A stretch of 64,000 nt of DNA from Candidatus Gastranaerophilales bacterium (GCA_910586855.1 CAJUJH010000001.1:496001-560000); one strand, 5' to 3'; numbered from the stretch's first letter, positions 1 through 8,316 are shown. The notes: a model not told the origin generated them from the letters alone. Translations and numbers: made by a program.

Positions 1-1069
1 CAAACGTATTTTCAAAAGTTAAAATCGGTAATATTGGACCAAATATTTCATTTTGCATAGCAAATGATTCAAATGATTTTATATCTAAAAGGGTAGGTTC
101 AACATAAAGCCCGCATTCATCAAATTGCCCGCCGTAAATTAAATTTTCATATTCAATTTCAATTATTTCTTTTAATTTTGCAAATTGTCTTTCATTTATT
201 ATTCTGCCAAAATTTTCATTTTCCTGTGGCAAAGGTCCAAGATATTCTTTTATTGAAATTTTTAATTCTTCAATAAAATATTCTTTAATATCTTCATGTA
301 CTAATACATAATCCGGTGCGACACATGTTTGTCCGGCGTTTAAAAGTTTTCCCCAAATAATGCTTCTTGCAGCATTTTTAATATTGCAGGTTTTATCAAC
401 AACAGCAGGGCTTTTTCCTCCAAGTTCAAGTGTTACAGGGGTTAAATTTTTGCTTGCGGCCTCCATTATTTTTTTACCGGTTTGTATGCTGCCTGTAAAG
501 AATATATGGTCAAATTTTTTGTTTAAAAGTTCAAAGTGAAGAGTGTTTTTTGGGTTTAAAACATAAACATATTCTCTTGCAAAAATACTGTTTATCATTT
601 CCATTAAAATTTTTGTAGTATGGATGGTATCGCTCGATGGTTTTAATATCACGGTATTTCCTGCTGCGATGGCTCCAATCATGGGAACAATTGATAGCTG
701 AAAAGGATAATTGAAAGGCGAAATTATGAGAATATTCCCTAAAGGCTCTTTCATAATGAAGCTTTCAATCCCGCCCTGTACGCCACTTAGATACATAGGG
801 GTTCTGACATTTTCATTTTCTGCCCATTTTTTAACATTTTTGATTGCAAGGTTCAAATCCTCTAAAACAGGGATTATTTCTGTCGTATAGGCTTCAAATT
901 CATTTTTTCTTAAATCTTTATAAAGAGCATCTACGATTTTTTCTTTATAATTTACTATTGCAGATTTTAAAATTCTTAATTTTTCTATACGAAACTCAAC
1001 ATCAAGAGTTCTTCCGTCTTGAAAATAGTTTCTTTGCTCATTTAATATTTCATCTAATTTAATAACCAT
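1..1069 (-). CDS. Aldehyde dehydrogenase (NAD(P)+), 3' end cut by window
   Basis: Oxidises aldehydes to carboxylic acids in the cytoplasm. The 356 visible residues cover most of an ALDH domain of the class-3-like, short N-terminus type: the NPF-like cofactor turn (ISPFNYPF, about residues 116-123), KPSS (143-146), the FTGS turn (191-194), the general base Glu215 in LELGGKSP, and the nucleophile Cys249 in NAGQTC. The reading frame runs off the left edge, so the C-terminal part is missing from the window and nothing suggests a pseudogene. The start is the ATG at 1069. It is separated from dgt by about 95 bp and the physiological substrate cannot be told from sequence. Confidence 0.93.
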   Translation of the reverse strand, partial: MVIKLDEILNEQRNYFQDGRTLDVEFRIEKLRILKSAIVNYKEKIVDALYKDLRKNEFEAYTTEIIPVLEDLNLAIKNVKKWAENENVRTPMYLSGVQGGIESFIMKEPLGNILIISPFNYPFQLSIVPMIGAIAAGNTVILKPSSDTIHTTKILMEMINSIFAREYVYVLNPKNTLHFELLNKKFDHIFFTGSIQTGKKIMEAASKNLTPVTLELGGKSPAVVDKTCNIKNAARSIIWGKLLNAGQTCVAPDYVLVHEDIKEYFIEELKISIKEYLGPLPQENENFGRIINERQFAKLKEIIEIEYENLIYGGQFDECGLYVEPTLLDIKSFESFAMQNEIFGPILPILTFENTF

Positions 1070-1163
1070 ATAAAAATTTTAAATTGTATGAAATATTTTT
1101 CTATTCATCTTGTGGCTTAAATCCACGCGTTATTATAAGCACCGTCATTTATAAATGCGGTTA

Positions 1164-2417
1164 TTAAAAAGCAATAAGTTCGTTAAATATTTTTATTGAA
1201 AAACTGTCTGTCATACCGGAAATAAAATCAACAATTGCTGTTTTATAATCGTTTATTTCATTAATATCATAGATAATTTTATTTATAAATTTCTTATTTT
1301 CTCTGTAAATAGAATCAGACGCATTTGAATATTTTAAAAGCCAATCCTTAAAGTGCTCGCATAAAAGCGGGTAAAATTTTTCATCATTTTGAAGTTTATA
1401 AATTGAATTTGCTCCGTCATAATATTCTAAAAGCTTATTGAAAATTGTATTTATAATAAGGCTTGCATAGTCTTCAAAAGTTCTTAACCTCGGGTGAGAG
1501 TATATATTTTGATAATTAAATCTTTTTATTGTTTTCATAATTTCAAAATACTCTTTAGAAAACCGTAAACCAACTTCCGGGTTTGAATTTTTGCATAAAT
1601 TAATTATAAAAAGATGCACAAGACTTGTTGTATTAATATCTTTTAATTTTTTGTGCCCAAACAGGTTTTGTACAATCTCTTCAAGCTCAAGTTTTTGCTC
1701 TTCTTCCAAAATTCTTTTAGAAAGTGCGTCTTCAATATCCCGCCCTAAATATGCAATCTTGTCTGAAATTTTTACAATACACCCTTCATATGTATAACTT
1801 TGAAATTGATTGGCTGATTTTATGATTTCTAAATCAATAAATTCATCTCTCGGTTTAAGTGCTTCTTCATCCACCTCTCCGCAATGGCAGATTATGCCGT
1901 CTCGAACTGCATATGAAAGATTTAAATTTCTTTCATATCCTTCATAATCAGGCATGGTTTCAATTTTATCAATAAATCTTAAACTGTTTTTTTCATGCCA
2001 AAAACTTCTTAAAAGCTCATTATCCTGAACTATTCTGTTTAAAATCTTTTCCCCTGTGTGTCCGAAAGGAGAATGCCCCAAATCATGTCCTACTGCAATT
2101 GCTCTGACAAGCCATGGATTTAATCCTAAAAATTCTGCAATAGTTTCAGCCACGGATGACACATGGTTTACATGTTCTATTCTTGTGCAGATATGGTCAT
2201 TGTTTGTGTTGAAAAACACCTGTGTTTTGTGCTTTAGTCTTCTATAAGCGTTTGAATACAAGATTCTATGATAATCCCGCTCAAACGGGTGCCTTATATC
2301 CTCATCTTTCCTGTATAAATCTTCAATACGGCTTGTTGCATTTTGATATTTGGAATGTCCTTTAAACATACCGTAGTCTTTAAAACTTTTTTCTATAGAA
2401 TGCTTTATTTTAGTCAT
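1164..2417 (-). CDS. dgt: dGTP triphosphohydrolase-like HD-domain protein
   Basis: Hydrolyses dGTP (or other dNTPs in this family) to the nucleoside and triphosphate, adjusting dNTP pools. The 417 residues show the family signature in order: the YRRLKHKTQVF block (about residues 58-68), RIEHVNHV with the first metal His (79-86), the HD pair at 111-112 in GHDLGHSPFGHTGE, and a conserved R-D-I-E-D-A helix near the middle. Length fits the ~400-450-residue Dgt branch rather than the longer E. coli form. The ATG follows the stop codon of creD directly with no gap, so the two genes are probably cotranscribed. Confidence 0.93.
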   Translation of the reverse strand: MTKIKHSIEKSFKDYGMFKGHSKYQNATSRIEDLYRKDEDIRHPFERDYHRILYSNAYRRLKHKTQVFFNTNNDHICTRIEHVNHVSSVAETIAEFLGLNPWLVRAIAVGHDLGHSPFGHTGEKILNRIVQDNELLRSFWHEKNSLRFIDKIETMPDYEGYERNLNLSYAVRDGIICHCGEVDEEALKPRDEFIDLEIIKSANQFQSYTYEGCIVKISDKIAYLGRDIEDALSKRILEEEQKLELEEIVQNLFGHKKLKDINTTSLVHLFIINLCKNSNPEVGLRFSKEYFEIMKTIKRFNYQNIYSHPRLRTFEDYASLIINTIFNKLLEYYDGANSIYKLQNDEKFYPLLCEHFKDWLLKYSNASDSIYRENKKFINKIIYDINEINDYKTAIVDFISGMTDSFSIKIFNELIAF

Positions 2418-3638
2418 TTATTGTTGATTTTCCTTATACCATTCAACATTTCTTGTGGCGTACATAACTGCAATAATGGCGAAGAATAAACCAAAACTTC
2501 CGGCTAGAAGCGATAATTCTTCCAAATTTATTGTTATGTATAAGTATAAATAAATAACTCCTAAAATACCCCCTATAGCAAGAGGAAATTTTTTGTCTTC
2601 TTTATTTGTAAGGACAAAATAAGTATAAAAGGAAATAAGCCCTATTGTCATAATTGCTGCAGTTAAATATGCATAGCTGAAATCAATAAATTCAGATATT
2701 GAAAGCAATAAAAGATAAAATACAAGCATTGAAACTCCGATTAGAGAATACTGGAATGGGTGGATATGCTTATTATTTTTATTGATTATTTCATACACAA
2801 AAAATGCAAGGAAAGTTAATGCTATAAATAAAAATCCGTATTTTACACATCTTTCTGTCATTCTGTAAACATCAACAGTATTGATAAAGTTTGTTGTGTA
2901 GTTTAATGTTCTATACTTATCTTCTACAGCTGAAGCTGCCTCGGGTACCGACCAATAAGTATAATATCCGTCTTTTACCTGTTTATGTTCAACAGGAGAA
3001 AAATCCCCTGTATATTCAGGCACCCAGTAATTTGTACTTAAATATGTTTCAGATGTGCCTACAGCATCAAATGTGAGGCTTTTTGTACCCCTTATTGAAT
3101 ATTCAATTTCATAAGGAATTTTTATCTCTCCATCTAAAATAACATTACATTTATATGAGCTGCAATCATTTGCAATTATATTGTTGAATTTTACAACCGG
3201 TTTAGAGATAAAACCTCTCGGGTCAGAAACTTTGAATTTAAATTCTGCTTTTGTTCCTTTGGGGGCAGGGTTAATTTTAAATTCACCCTTTTGATTTATT
3301 TTTACTGAATATACAGGAACTTCATATATCCCCTTCTTTTTTAATTCAACTTTGGCATTGGCCTTTGTTGTTGTAACAGTTGAATCATAAGTATATGTAT
3401 TAATATCTTTTTTATCTTTTTCTTTATATTCAAGCTCCCCAACCCCTATGGTTTGAGCCTTGCCCCAGGTTGTTTCAACATTTCTGACTGCTTCATCCCT
3501 AAATTTCATTCTATCGTGAATAATATTACTGACACATACAAGTCCTATTGACAATGCTATTAAAAAACCTGCTATAGTATAAATTTTTGCCATTATATTT
3601 TTTGGCGCAGCTGTTTTATTTTCCATATTTCCGTACAT
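2418..3638 (-). CDS. creD: CreD-like inner-membrane protein
   Basis: Member of the CreD family (cell-envelope integrity; biochemical role unclear even in E. coli). From the ATG at 3638 (406 residues) there is one N-terminal membrane helix (about 18-38), then the family motif with RDEAVRNVETTWG followed by Q (about 47-62), a long periplasmic domain of beta character, and several C-terminal membrane helices. The reading frame extends 24 codons further upstream, but the ATG at 3638 has a well-placed GGAG; the ATG at 3626 is an alternative. No sensor kinase or response regulator of a CreBC type is next to it. The stop abuts the dgt start. Confidence 0.87.
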   Translation of the reverse strand: MYGNMENKTAAPKNIMAKIYTIAGFLIALSIGLVCVSNIIHDRMKFRDEAVRNVETTWGKAQTIGVGELEYKEKDKKDINTYTYDSTVTTTKANAKVELKKKGIYEVPVYSVKINQKGEFKINPAPKGTKAEFKFKVSDPRGFISKPVVKFNNIIANDCSSYKCNVILDGEIKIPYEIEYSIRGTKSLTFDAVGTSETYLSTNYWVPEYTGDFSPVEHKQVKDGYYTYWSVPEAASAVEDKYRTLNYTTNFINTVDVYRMTERCVKYGFLFIALTFLAFFVYEIINKNNKHIHPFQYSLIGVSMLVFYLLLLSISEFIDFSYAYLTAAIMTIGLISFYTYFVLTNKEDKKFPLAIGGILGVIYLYLYITINLEELSLLAGSFGLFFAIIAVMYATRNVEWYKENQQ

Positions 3639-3659
3639 AAAAGCTCCAAGTATAAATTT

Positions 3660-3677
3660 TGTTACATAATTGTAACA
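3660..3677. promoter_or_regulatory. Palindrome upstream of creD
   Basis: An 18-bp dyad, TGTTACA-N4-TGTAACA, sits about 20 bp upstream of the creD start. The position suits an operator overlapping the creD promoter; the cognate regulator is unknown. Confidence 0.4.
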
Positions 3678-3702
3678 TAAAAACGGATTGAATAAATAAA
3701 AT

Positions 3703-3737
3703 AAACGCACGGGAGTTGTTATTCCGTGCGTTAAAAC
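3703..3737 (-). terminator. Rho-independent terminator after the coiled-coil protein gene
   Basis: Read on the minus strand, ACGCACGG and CCGTGCGT form an 8-bp stem with a loop of about 11 nt, followed by TTTATTTTATTT. It lies downstream of the gene ending at 3793 and upstream of creD. Confidence 0.8.
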
Positions 3738-3792
3738 TAGTTAATGGATTAAAGTAAGGAAGTAGGGAAGAAAGGAGGACTAACTATTTTTC

Positions 3793-5961
3793 TTAATTGA
3801 CATCTTGATTGCCATCAATTTTTTTCTTGTCTTTTTTATCTTTGTCTTCTTGAGAATCCGGTGCATCAACATTTACATTTGTAAAATCAAATGCTAAGTT
3901 TGGTTTTATGCTAAAAGTATTTATAGCAGCTCCGGCATCAAAGTTTGCAATTATTTCATCAAGTTCAACATTTATACTTTTTGCAGCACTGCTTGCTGCA
4001 GCGGTTTCATTTACTGTTTTGTCTGCAACAGTATTTTCTTCCAGTTTTCTGTGCCAGATGTCGGCATAATCTTTGGTTTCACCATTTTGAACAAATGTAG
4101 CCCCTTCTTGTTTCATTAATTGGTTGCCGTTACCGTCAAAATTATCTTCAAGAGTTGTTTCATTAGTGTTTGCAAGATTAATTTCAGTAATTCCTAAATC
4201 TGTTAAGGATTTTGCTTCTGAATTATATCCTTCTGTTTTTAAGCCAAATCCGAAGTTTTCTTCCAGGAATTTTATATCATCGGCATCTAATACCATATCA
4301 TCGGCATCGTTAATCAGTCCTTTATCTCTGGCAAATGCTTTAAGTGCTTCAAAGCCGTCTTTATAACCGTCTTTTATATTATCGCCGTCAATATCGGTGT
4401 TGTCGCCAAAACATTCTGAGCCATCTTCTCCGGATATTCCGTCGCCGTCTTTATCAAACACAAGGACCGCATCTGCTGAGTTATTAATTTTATCTATAAC
4501 GCCATCGCCGTCAATATCAAATTCTACAATTTCATTTGATGTCTTAACGCCGTCGCCATTTAAGTCAAATGATAGTGGAGAAGATGTAGAATAACATCCT
4601 TGAAGCTCTTTAACGTTGTCGCCGCAGAAGTAATAAACCGTTCTGCCATTACCTTCGCTCACTTCTTGGAAATTATTTAAATATCCGCTGCCGGATGGAA
4701 CAACATCATATCCGTTTCCTGGCTCATAAAGGCGGGCTAATGTTGCACCCTGGCGCCCATTTCCCATATCATAGATATGATAATTACCATCCTTGCCTTC
4801 GGCAAAGACATATCTTGGGCTTCCATCTTTTAATTTTTCACCTAAATCTACGCCATATTTTTCTACAAGGGCAAATTCCTTTTCAGGAATCATATTTTTA
4901 ATGTCATCCTGTGTTTTAATGCTGTCGTTTCCATCAGGAACGATACCGTTTGCAGCGCTTGGGTCTTTTACAACAACCGCTGCTTTTGCATTTTCAAGTT
5001 CAGAGAGTTTTGAGTCATATTCTTTTTGTTTTGTAATTTTAGCTGCTTCTTTTGTTTCAATATCTGTTTGGATTGAAGCAATATCGTCATTTAAAGCATT
5101 TACTTCACCTTCAAGTGCGCCAACCTTTTGGGCGGCAGCATTTACTACTGTTTGCTGTGCTGCAAATTTATTATTTAATCCGTCTAATGCAGTATTAATG
5201 CCTGTTAACTTATTTGTTAATTGAGAAATCTCGCTTGATATACCAACATCAACACCTAATGCCCCGAGCTTTTTCATTAGGTAGGCATTCCAGTCGCCGT
5301 CGGTTTCTTTGTTATAATCAGCTTTTGCTCTGTCAACAGTTTCTTTTTGGGTTTGTTCAGCCCTTGCCATTAAAAGATTTTGTTTTTCTGTGATTAATTC
5401 TTCTGTTTCTTTTCTTTCTTTTTCTTTTGCTGTGATATTGGCTTTTATTTCATTAAGCTCTGCTTGCTCAGCTTTTAAAACTTCATTTGCTTCTTCAAGC
5501 TCCTGCTTTTTTTCTTCAAGTAATTTTTTCTTTTCTTCAAGAGCTGCTTTTTGTGCGGTAATATCATTATCCAGCTTATCAATTTCATTTTTAAGAGCTG
5601 TTACTTCTGTGTCAAGTTTTTCAACTTCTTCTCTTGTTTTAACGCTGCCGGTTTTATTGCTGTTATCTGTGCCTGCTGCTGTTTCCTGCGCCTTGTTGTT
5701 TTCTTCAAGTTTTTCAATGGTTAAAGAGCCATCCAGCAAACCTTTAAAAACCTCATCTGCGCCGGAAATTTTTGTAATCATTTCAGCATTTAGACCTAAA
5801 ATGTCTCTTGCTTCATCTGCAAAACCTGCAACTTCATTGTCTTCCGTCCCAAAAAGGTCAAGTAACTTTTGAGCTTCAGCATCATCATTCATTACCGTTT
5901 TAAGTGCATTAAGCTGCGCTTCGGTAAAATGTTTGCCGGCTCCGTCAACATTTAATGTCAT
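3793..5961 (-). CDS. Lineage-specific coiled-coil protein with Ca-binding loop repeats
   Basis: 722 residues; I do not recognise a named family. The N-terminal ~100 residues are helical, about 110-330 is a long Lys/Glu-rich coiled coil, and about 465-545 contains at least three EF-hand/dockerin-type acidic loops (FDLNGDGVKTSNE, FDIDGDGVIDK, FDKDGDGISGEDG, then DIDGDNIKDG). The C-terminus is charged and of low complexity. There is no signal peptide or membrane helix, so if it is exported it does not use an obvious Sec signal. A calcium-responsive structural or secreted protein is a reasonable inference, not a demonstrated role. It is a single-gene unit with its own terminator. Confidence 0.75.
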   Translation of the reverse strand: MTLNVDGAGKHFTEAQLNALKTVMNDDAEAQKLLDLFGTEDNEVAGFADEARDILGLNAEMITKISGADEVFKGLLDGSLTIEKLEENNKAQETAAGTDNSNKTGSVKTREEVEKLDTEVTALKNEIDKLDNDITAQKAALEEKKKLLEEKKQELEEANEVLKAEQAELNEIKANITAKEKERKETEELITEKQNLLMARAEQTQKETVDRAKADYNKETDGDWNAYLMKKLGALGVDVGISSEISQLTNKLTGINTALDGLNNKFAAQQTVVNAAAQKVGALEGEVNALNDDIASIQTDIETKEAAKITKQKEYDSKLSELENAKAAVVVKDPSAANGIVPDGNDSIKTQDDIKNMIPEKEFALVEKYGVDLGEKLKDGSPRYVFAEGKDGNYHIYDMGNGRQGATLARLYEPGNGYDVVPSGSGYLNNFQEVSEGNGRTVYYFCGDNVKELQGCYSTSSPLSFDLNGDGVKTSNEIVEFDIDGDGVIDKINNSADAVLVFDKDGDGISGEDGSECFGDNTDIDGDNIKDGYKDGFEALKAFARDKGLINDADDMVLDADDIKFLEENFGFGLKTEGYNSEAKSLTDLGITEINLANTNETTLEDNFDGNGNQLMKQEGATFVQNGETKDYADIWHRKLEENTVADKTVNETAAASSAAKSINVELDEIIANFDAGAAINTFSIKPNLAFDFTNVNVDAPDSQEDKDKKDKKKIDGNQDVN

Positions 5962-6147
5962 CTTTTTTTGTATCCTTTCTTGGGTTGATATAGTTAGTTC
6001 CTTTATATAAAAATGTTATCGGCTGGCTTTAGTAAAAGCTTTATGATTTGTAAAGCATTGTTAAGAAGAATTATAATATTATTAAAAATACTAAAAAGCG
6101 GTATTAAGTAATTTAATACCGCAAAAAATTTAAAGTTTTATTTTAAA

Positions 6148-6684
6148 CTAAAAATGTCTTTTGATTAAACCATCAAAGCCTCTGCCATGACGAGCTTCGT
6201 CTTTTGCCATTTCATGAACTGTGTCATGAACTGCATCATAGCCTAATTCTTTAGCTAATTTTGCAAGCTGTAATTTACCGTCGCATGCACCAAATTCAGC
6301 GTCAGCTCTTAATTTTAGGTTTTCTAAAGTTGAAGGTGTTACAACTTCGCCCAATAATTCTGCAAATTTTGCAGCATGTTCAGCTTCTTCAAATGCATAT
6401 CTTTTGTAAGCTTCAGCTACTTCAGGATACCCTTCTCTGTCAGCTTGTCTGCTCATAGCAAGGTACATACCAACTTCTGTGCACTCGCCCATAAAATTAG
6501 CCTTTAAACCTTCAACAACTCTTGGGTCTAAACCTTTTGCAACGCCTATTTTATGTTCATCAGCGTATTCTTTATTGCTTCCATCCATTTTATTAAATGT
6601 TGTAGCACCGCACATAGGGCATTTATCAGGCTGCTTGTCGCCTTCATAAGTATAACCGCATACTGTACAAACAAATTTTGCCAT
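6148..6684 (-). CDS. Reverse rubrerythrin (rubredoxin-erythrin), peroxide reductase
   Basis: Probably reduces H2O2 (and perhaps O2) with electrons from NAD(P)H:rubredoxin oxidoreductases. In these 178 residues the rubredoxin Fe(Cys)4 site comes first (C6, C9, C22, C25), then the four-helix di-iron domain with EEAEHAAKF and DEARHGRGF carrying Glu/His ligands. This domain order is inverted relative to classical rubrerythrin and matches the clostridial reverse rubrerythrins. It is the last gene of a PerR-like regulator, rubredoxin, reverse rubrerythrin operon, with 32 bp between it and the rubredoxin gene. A second, classical rubrerythrin lies at 57.2-57.8 kb. Confidence 0.92.
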   Translation of the reverse strand: MAKFVCTVCGYTYEGDKQPDKCPMCGATTFNKMDGSNKEYADEHKIGVAKGLDPRVVEGLKANFMGECTEVGMYLAMSRQADREGYPEVAEAYKRYAFEEAEHAAKFAELLGEVVTPSTLENLKLRADAEFGACDGKLQLAKLAKELGYDAVHDTVHEMAKDEARHGRGFDGLIKRHF

Positions 6685-6716
6685 AATTTTTCTTCCTCTT
6701 TTTTCTATACTACTAT

Positions 6717-6854
6717 CTACTGTTTTTCAAACATTTCTTTTCCAACCGCGCAAACAGGACATACATAATCCTCCGGCAGTTCTTCAAAAGGTACATTATT
6801 ATTTTCTGCCGGGTCGTAAACATACATACAAGCTGTGCAAACGTATTTATCCAT
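6717..6854 (-). CDS. Rubredoxin, 45 residues
   Basis: Small electron carrier with a single Fe(Cys)4 centre. Two CxxC pairs are visible: YVCTACMY near the N-terminus and YVCPVCAVG near the C-terminus, the classic rubredoxin spacing, although the chain is slightly shorter than the usual 52-54 residues. Its ATG lies inside the last codons of the upstream regulator gene (8-bp overlap), which implies translational coupling. The likely partner is the reverse rubrerythrin immediately downstream. Confidence 0.9.
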   Translation of the reverse strand: MDKYVCTACMYVYDPAENNNVPFEELPEDYVCPVCAVGKEMFEKQ

Positions 6855-7245
6855 TTTCTTCTCCTTTTATTTTGCAATCACTGCATTCCCCGTGGAATAC
6901 TATTTCATGCGTATCTATTTTAAATCCTGTAGCTTCTTCTGCTTTTTTTACAATATCGGGTGAGATATCAGCTGGTATATCGAAAATTTTTCTACATTTG
7001 GTACAAAAAAAGTGATAGTGCATGTGGGTATTGTGGTCATAATGCACTGAACCGTCAAGCCCTTCTATTCTTTTTATTGTACCGTTTTCAGATAATTGGT
7101 TTAGGTTTCTGTAAACTGTTGCAATGCCTATTTTTAAATCTTCTTTATCTTCCAATATTTTTTTATGAAGGTATTCGGCACTTGGATGCACAGCATTATC
7201 TACTAAAGTTTCAAGTATTTTTTCTCTTTGTTTTGAAAAATTCAT
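6847..7245 (-). CDS. perR: Fur-family regulator, PerR-like
   Basis: 132-residue metalloregulator with an N-terminal winged helix (TVYRNLNQLSENG recognition region, about 43-55), a His-rich sensing segment (HNTHMHYHFF, 71-80) and the structural Zn site C81xxC84...C121xxC124. Fur, Zur and PerR cannot be separated with certainty from sequence, but cotranscription with rubredoxin and rubrerythrin argues for peroxide sensing. A dyad resembling a Per box overlaps its promoter, which would give autoregulation. It is the first gene of a three-gene operon and overlaps the rubredoxin start by 8 bp. Confidence 0.82.
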   Translation of the reverse strand: MNFSKQREKILETLVDNAVHPSAEYLHKKILEDKEDLKIGIATVYRNLNQLSENGTIKRIEGLDGSVHYDHNTHMHYHFFCTKCRKIFDIPADISPDIVKKAEEATGFKIDTHEIVFHGECSDCKIKGEENG

Positions 7246-7274
7246 CCTATAAAACTTATCTCAATACCATAAAC

Positions 7275-7317
7275 TGATAACAATTATTATTTTATCCGTA
7301 AAAGCTTTCATTGTCAA
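7275..7317 (-). promoter_or_regulatory. Promoter with overlapping Per/Fur-box-like dyad
   Basis: On the minus strand, TTGACA (7317-7312), a 17-bp spacer and TAAAAT (7294-7289) form a near-consensus sigma-70 promoter. The site TGATAACAATTATTA at 7275-7289 matches the Per-box consensus TTATAATNATTATAA at about 11 of 14 defined positions and covers the end of the -10 and the start region, a position expected for repression. Confidence 0.65.
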
Positions 7318-7415
7318 CTATATAATTATAATTTTAAAATAAACTTCATGAATGATAGTAAATTAAATTGATTGCGTTATGATGAAAACGCAATTGCACA
7401 TTTAAATTTATATAA

Positions 7416-7597
7416 AATAAGAATACAAGCAGAAAATTTCAATAAAACATTTCAGCCAACGAAAGGAGGTTAAAATGTTAGTTGAAATTAATGAGAAAGA
7501 ACTAATACTATTATTAGCATTAGTTCTCTTGCTTAAATCCATATTCTAGTATGGTACGAGCTTGGGTGCTCTCATCACCCTTGCTTGTATTCTTATT
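7416..7597 (+). ncRNA. Structured transcript carrying a tiny hydrophobic peptide
   Basis: A perfect 16-bp inverted repeat (7416-7431 and 7582-7597, core AAGAATACAAGCA) would join the 5' and 3' ends of the message. Inside it, after the peptide stop, a GTACGAGC/GCTTGTAT stem (with G-U pairs) encloses a GGGTG/CACCC hairpin. Closed 5'-3' folding that hides a strong ribosome site is typical of type I toxin mRNAs. The transcript ends are inferred, not mapped. Confidence 0.5.
7475..7549 (+). CDS. 24-residue hydrophobic peptide (type I toxin-like)
   Basis: The reading frame starts at an ATG five bases after a perfect AAAGGAGG ribosome site and encodes a peptide with an acidic N-terminus (MLVEINEKE), then a Leu/Ile-rich helix and a short basic end (LLKSIF). 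It is about long enough to span a membrane once. The strong ribosome site in a folded leader, the short hydrophobic product and the structured 3' region match two further loci in this window (21271-21336 and 40100-40174). I do not recognise a named toxin family. No antisense RNA was identified by eye. Confidence 0.55.
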   Translation: MLVEINEKELILLLALVLLLKSIF

Positions 7598-7679
7598 CTA
7601 TATATATTTTAAATCATTTTATCCATTTTACAAGAGTGTTGTTTTATTTTTATTTACAGAATTTAAATAAAATCGGAAA

Positions 7680-8012
7680 TTAAAATATTTTCTTTAAAAA
7701 ATCATTAACTATCCTTAATTTATCAATATCGTTTTTGATAAATTTCATTTTTTCATTTATTGATTTAATTAATTCTTTTTCGCTATATTCTTCACAAAAA
7801 TTGAATAATTCCGCAGGACCAAGTTCTAATTCGTTAGCAATTTTTTCAATTGTTTTAAACTCGGTAAAACCAGCTCCTGTTTCAATGCGGGATAACGTTC
7901 TTTGACTGATGTCAATTCTTTCTGCAAATTTTTCTTGAGAAAAACCTTTAATTTTTCTCAGTTTCGCTATGCGAGAACCCAATAAAGCTCTAAAATCCCT
8001 GTTTTTTAACAT
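7680..8012 (-). CDS. XRE-family HTH regulator
   Basis: 110 residues with an N-terminal Cro/C1-type helix-turn-helix (about 15-65: LRKIKGFSQEKFAERI... SQRTLSRIETG) and a short helical tail that may dimerise. It is transcribed away from a strong promoter at 8102-8129, with a perfect palindrome at 8073-8096 between the two. The upstream region of the gene also has the direct repeat AATACT-N4-AATACT (about 8017-8032). These are good operator candidates, so it probably represses itself and the divergent sRNA-like unit. No phage genes are nearby. Confidence 0.88.
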   Translation of the reverse strand: MLKNRDFRALLGSRIAKLRKIKGFSQEKFAERIDISQRTLSRIETGAGFTEFKTIEKIANELELGPAELFNFCEEYSEKELIKSINEKMKFIKNDIDKLRIVNDFLKKIF

Positions 8013-8072
8013 TAGTCTTTTCTTTCAATACTTTTTAATACTAATGTTTATTTTTTATAAAAATAAGGAATT

Positions 8073-8129
8073 TTATTATCTTTATATAGATAATAAATGT
8101 CTTGACAATGAAAAATAAATTGTTATAAT
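8073..8129 (+). promoter_or_regulatory. Perfect palindrome and consensus promoter divergent from XRE gene
   Basis: TTATTATCT (8073-8081) and AGATAATAA (8088-8096) form a 9-bp dyad with a 6-bp spacer. Six bases further on is TTGACA (8102-8107), a 16-bp spacer and TATAAT (8124-8129), one of the strongest-looking promoters in the window. The dyad abuts the -35, suiting control by the adjacent XRE protein. Confidence 0.65.
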
Positions 8130-8135
8130 CTAGAT

Positions 8136-8212
8136 ATAGACAGTAATATAATTTTAAACACTATTATAAATAGTTTAATTCAGCGCGGGCGTATTTACCC
8201 GCCCGTTTTCTT
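8136..8212 (+). ncRNA. Candidate sRNA of about 75 nt
   Basis: The consensus promoter at 8102-8129 would start a transcript near 8136. It contains no plausible reading frame, an A/T hairpin around 8155-8178, and ends in a strong terminator: stem CGGGCG (8186-8191) and CGCCCG (8200-8205) followed by TTTTCTT. This promoter-hairpin-terminator layout with no gene between fits a small regulatory RNA, or a leader that is terminated before the gene at 8396. Confidence 0.5.
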
Positions 8213-8273
8213 AAGATATGTATCGCCCGGATATAAGCAGTTTTTTTAAGTTTCACCCTTTTTATTGACCTTA

Positions 8274-8316
8274 ATGCGGCGCAGTTTCATCATAGTTTTG
8301 CGCCGCATCTCTATTT
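8274..8316 (+). terminator. Strong isolated hairpin with T-rich tail
   Basis: ATGCGGCGCA (8274-8283) and TGCGCCGCAT (8299-8308) form a perfect 10-bp stem followed by CTCTATTTTT. It could be a second terminator behind the sRNA unit or insulate the gene at 8396. No gene ends just before it. Confidence 0.6.

Noticed and set aside
7475..8316. Prophage remnant around the first XRE gene
   Set aside because: No integrase, structural, replication or lysis genes are present. The palindrome and divergent promoter alone do not make a prophage.
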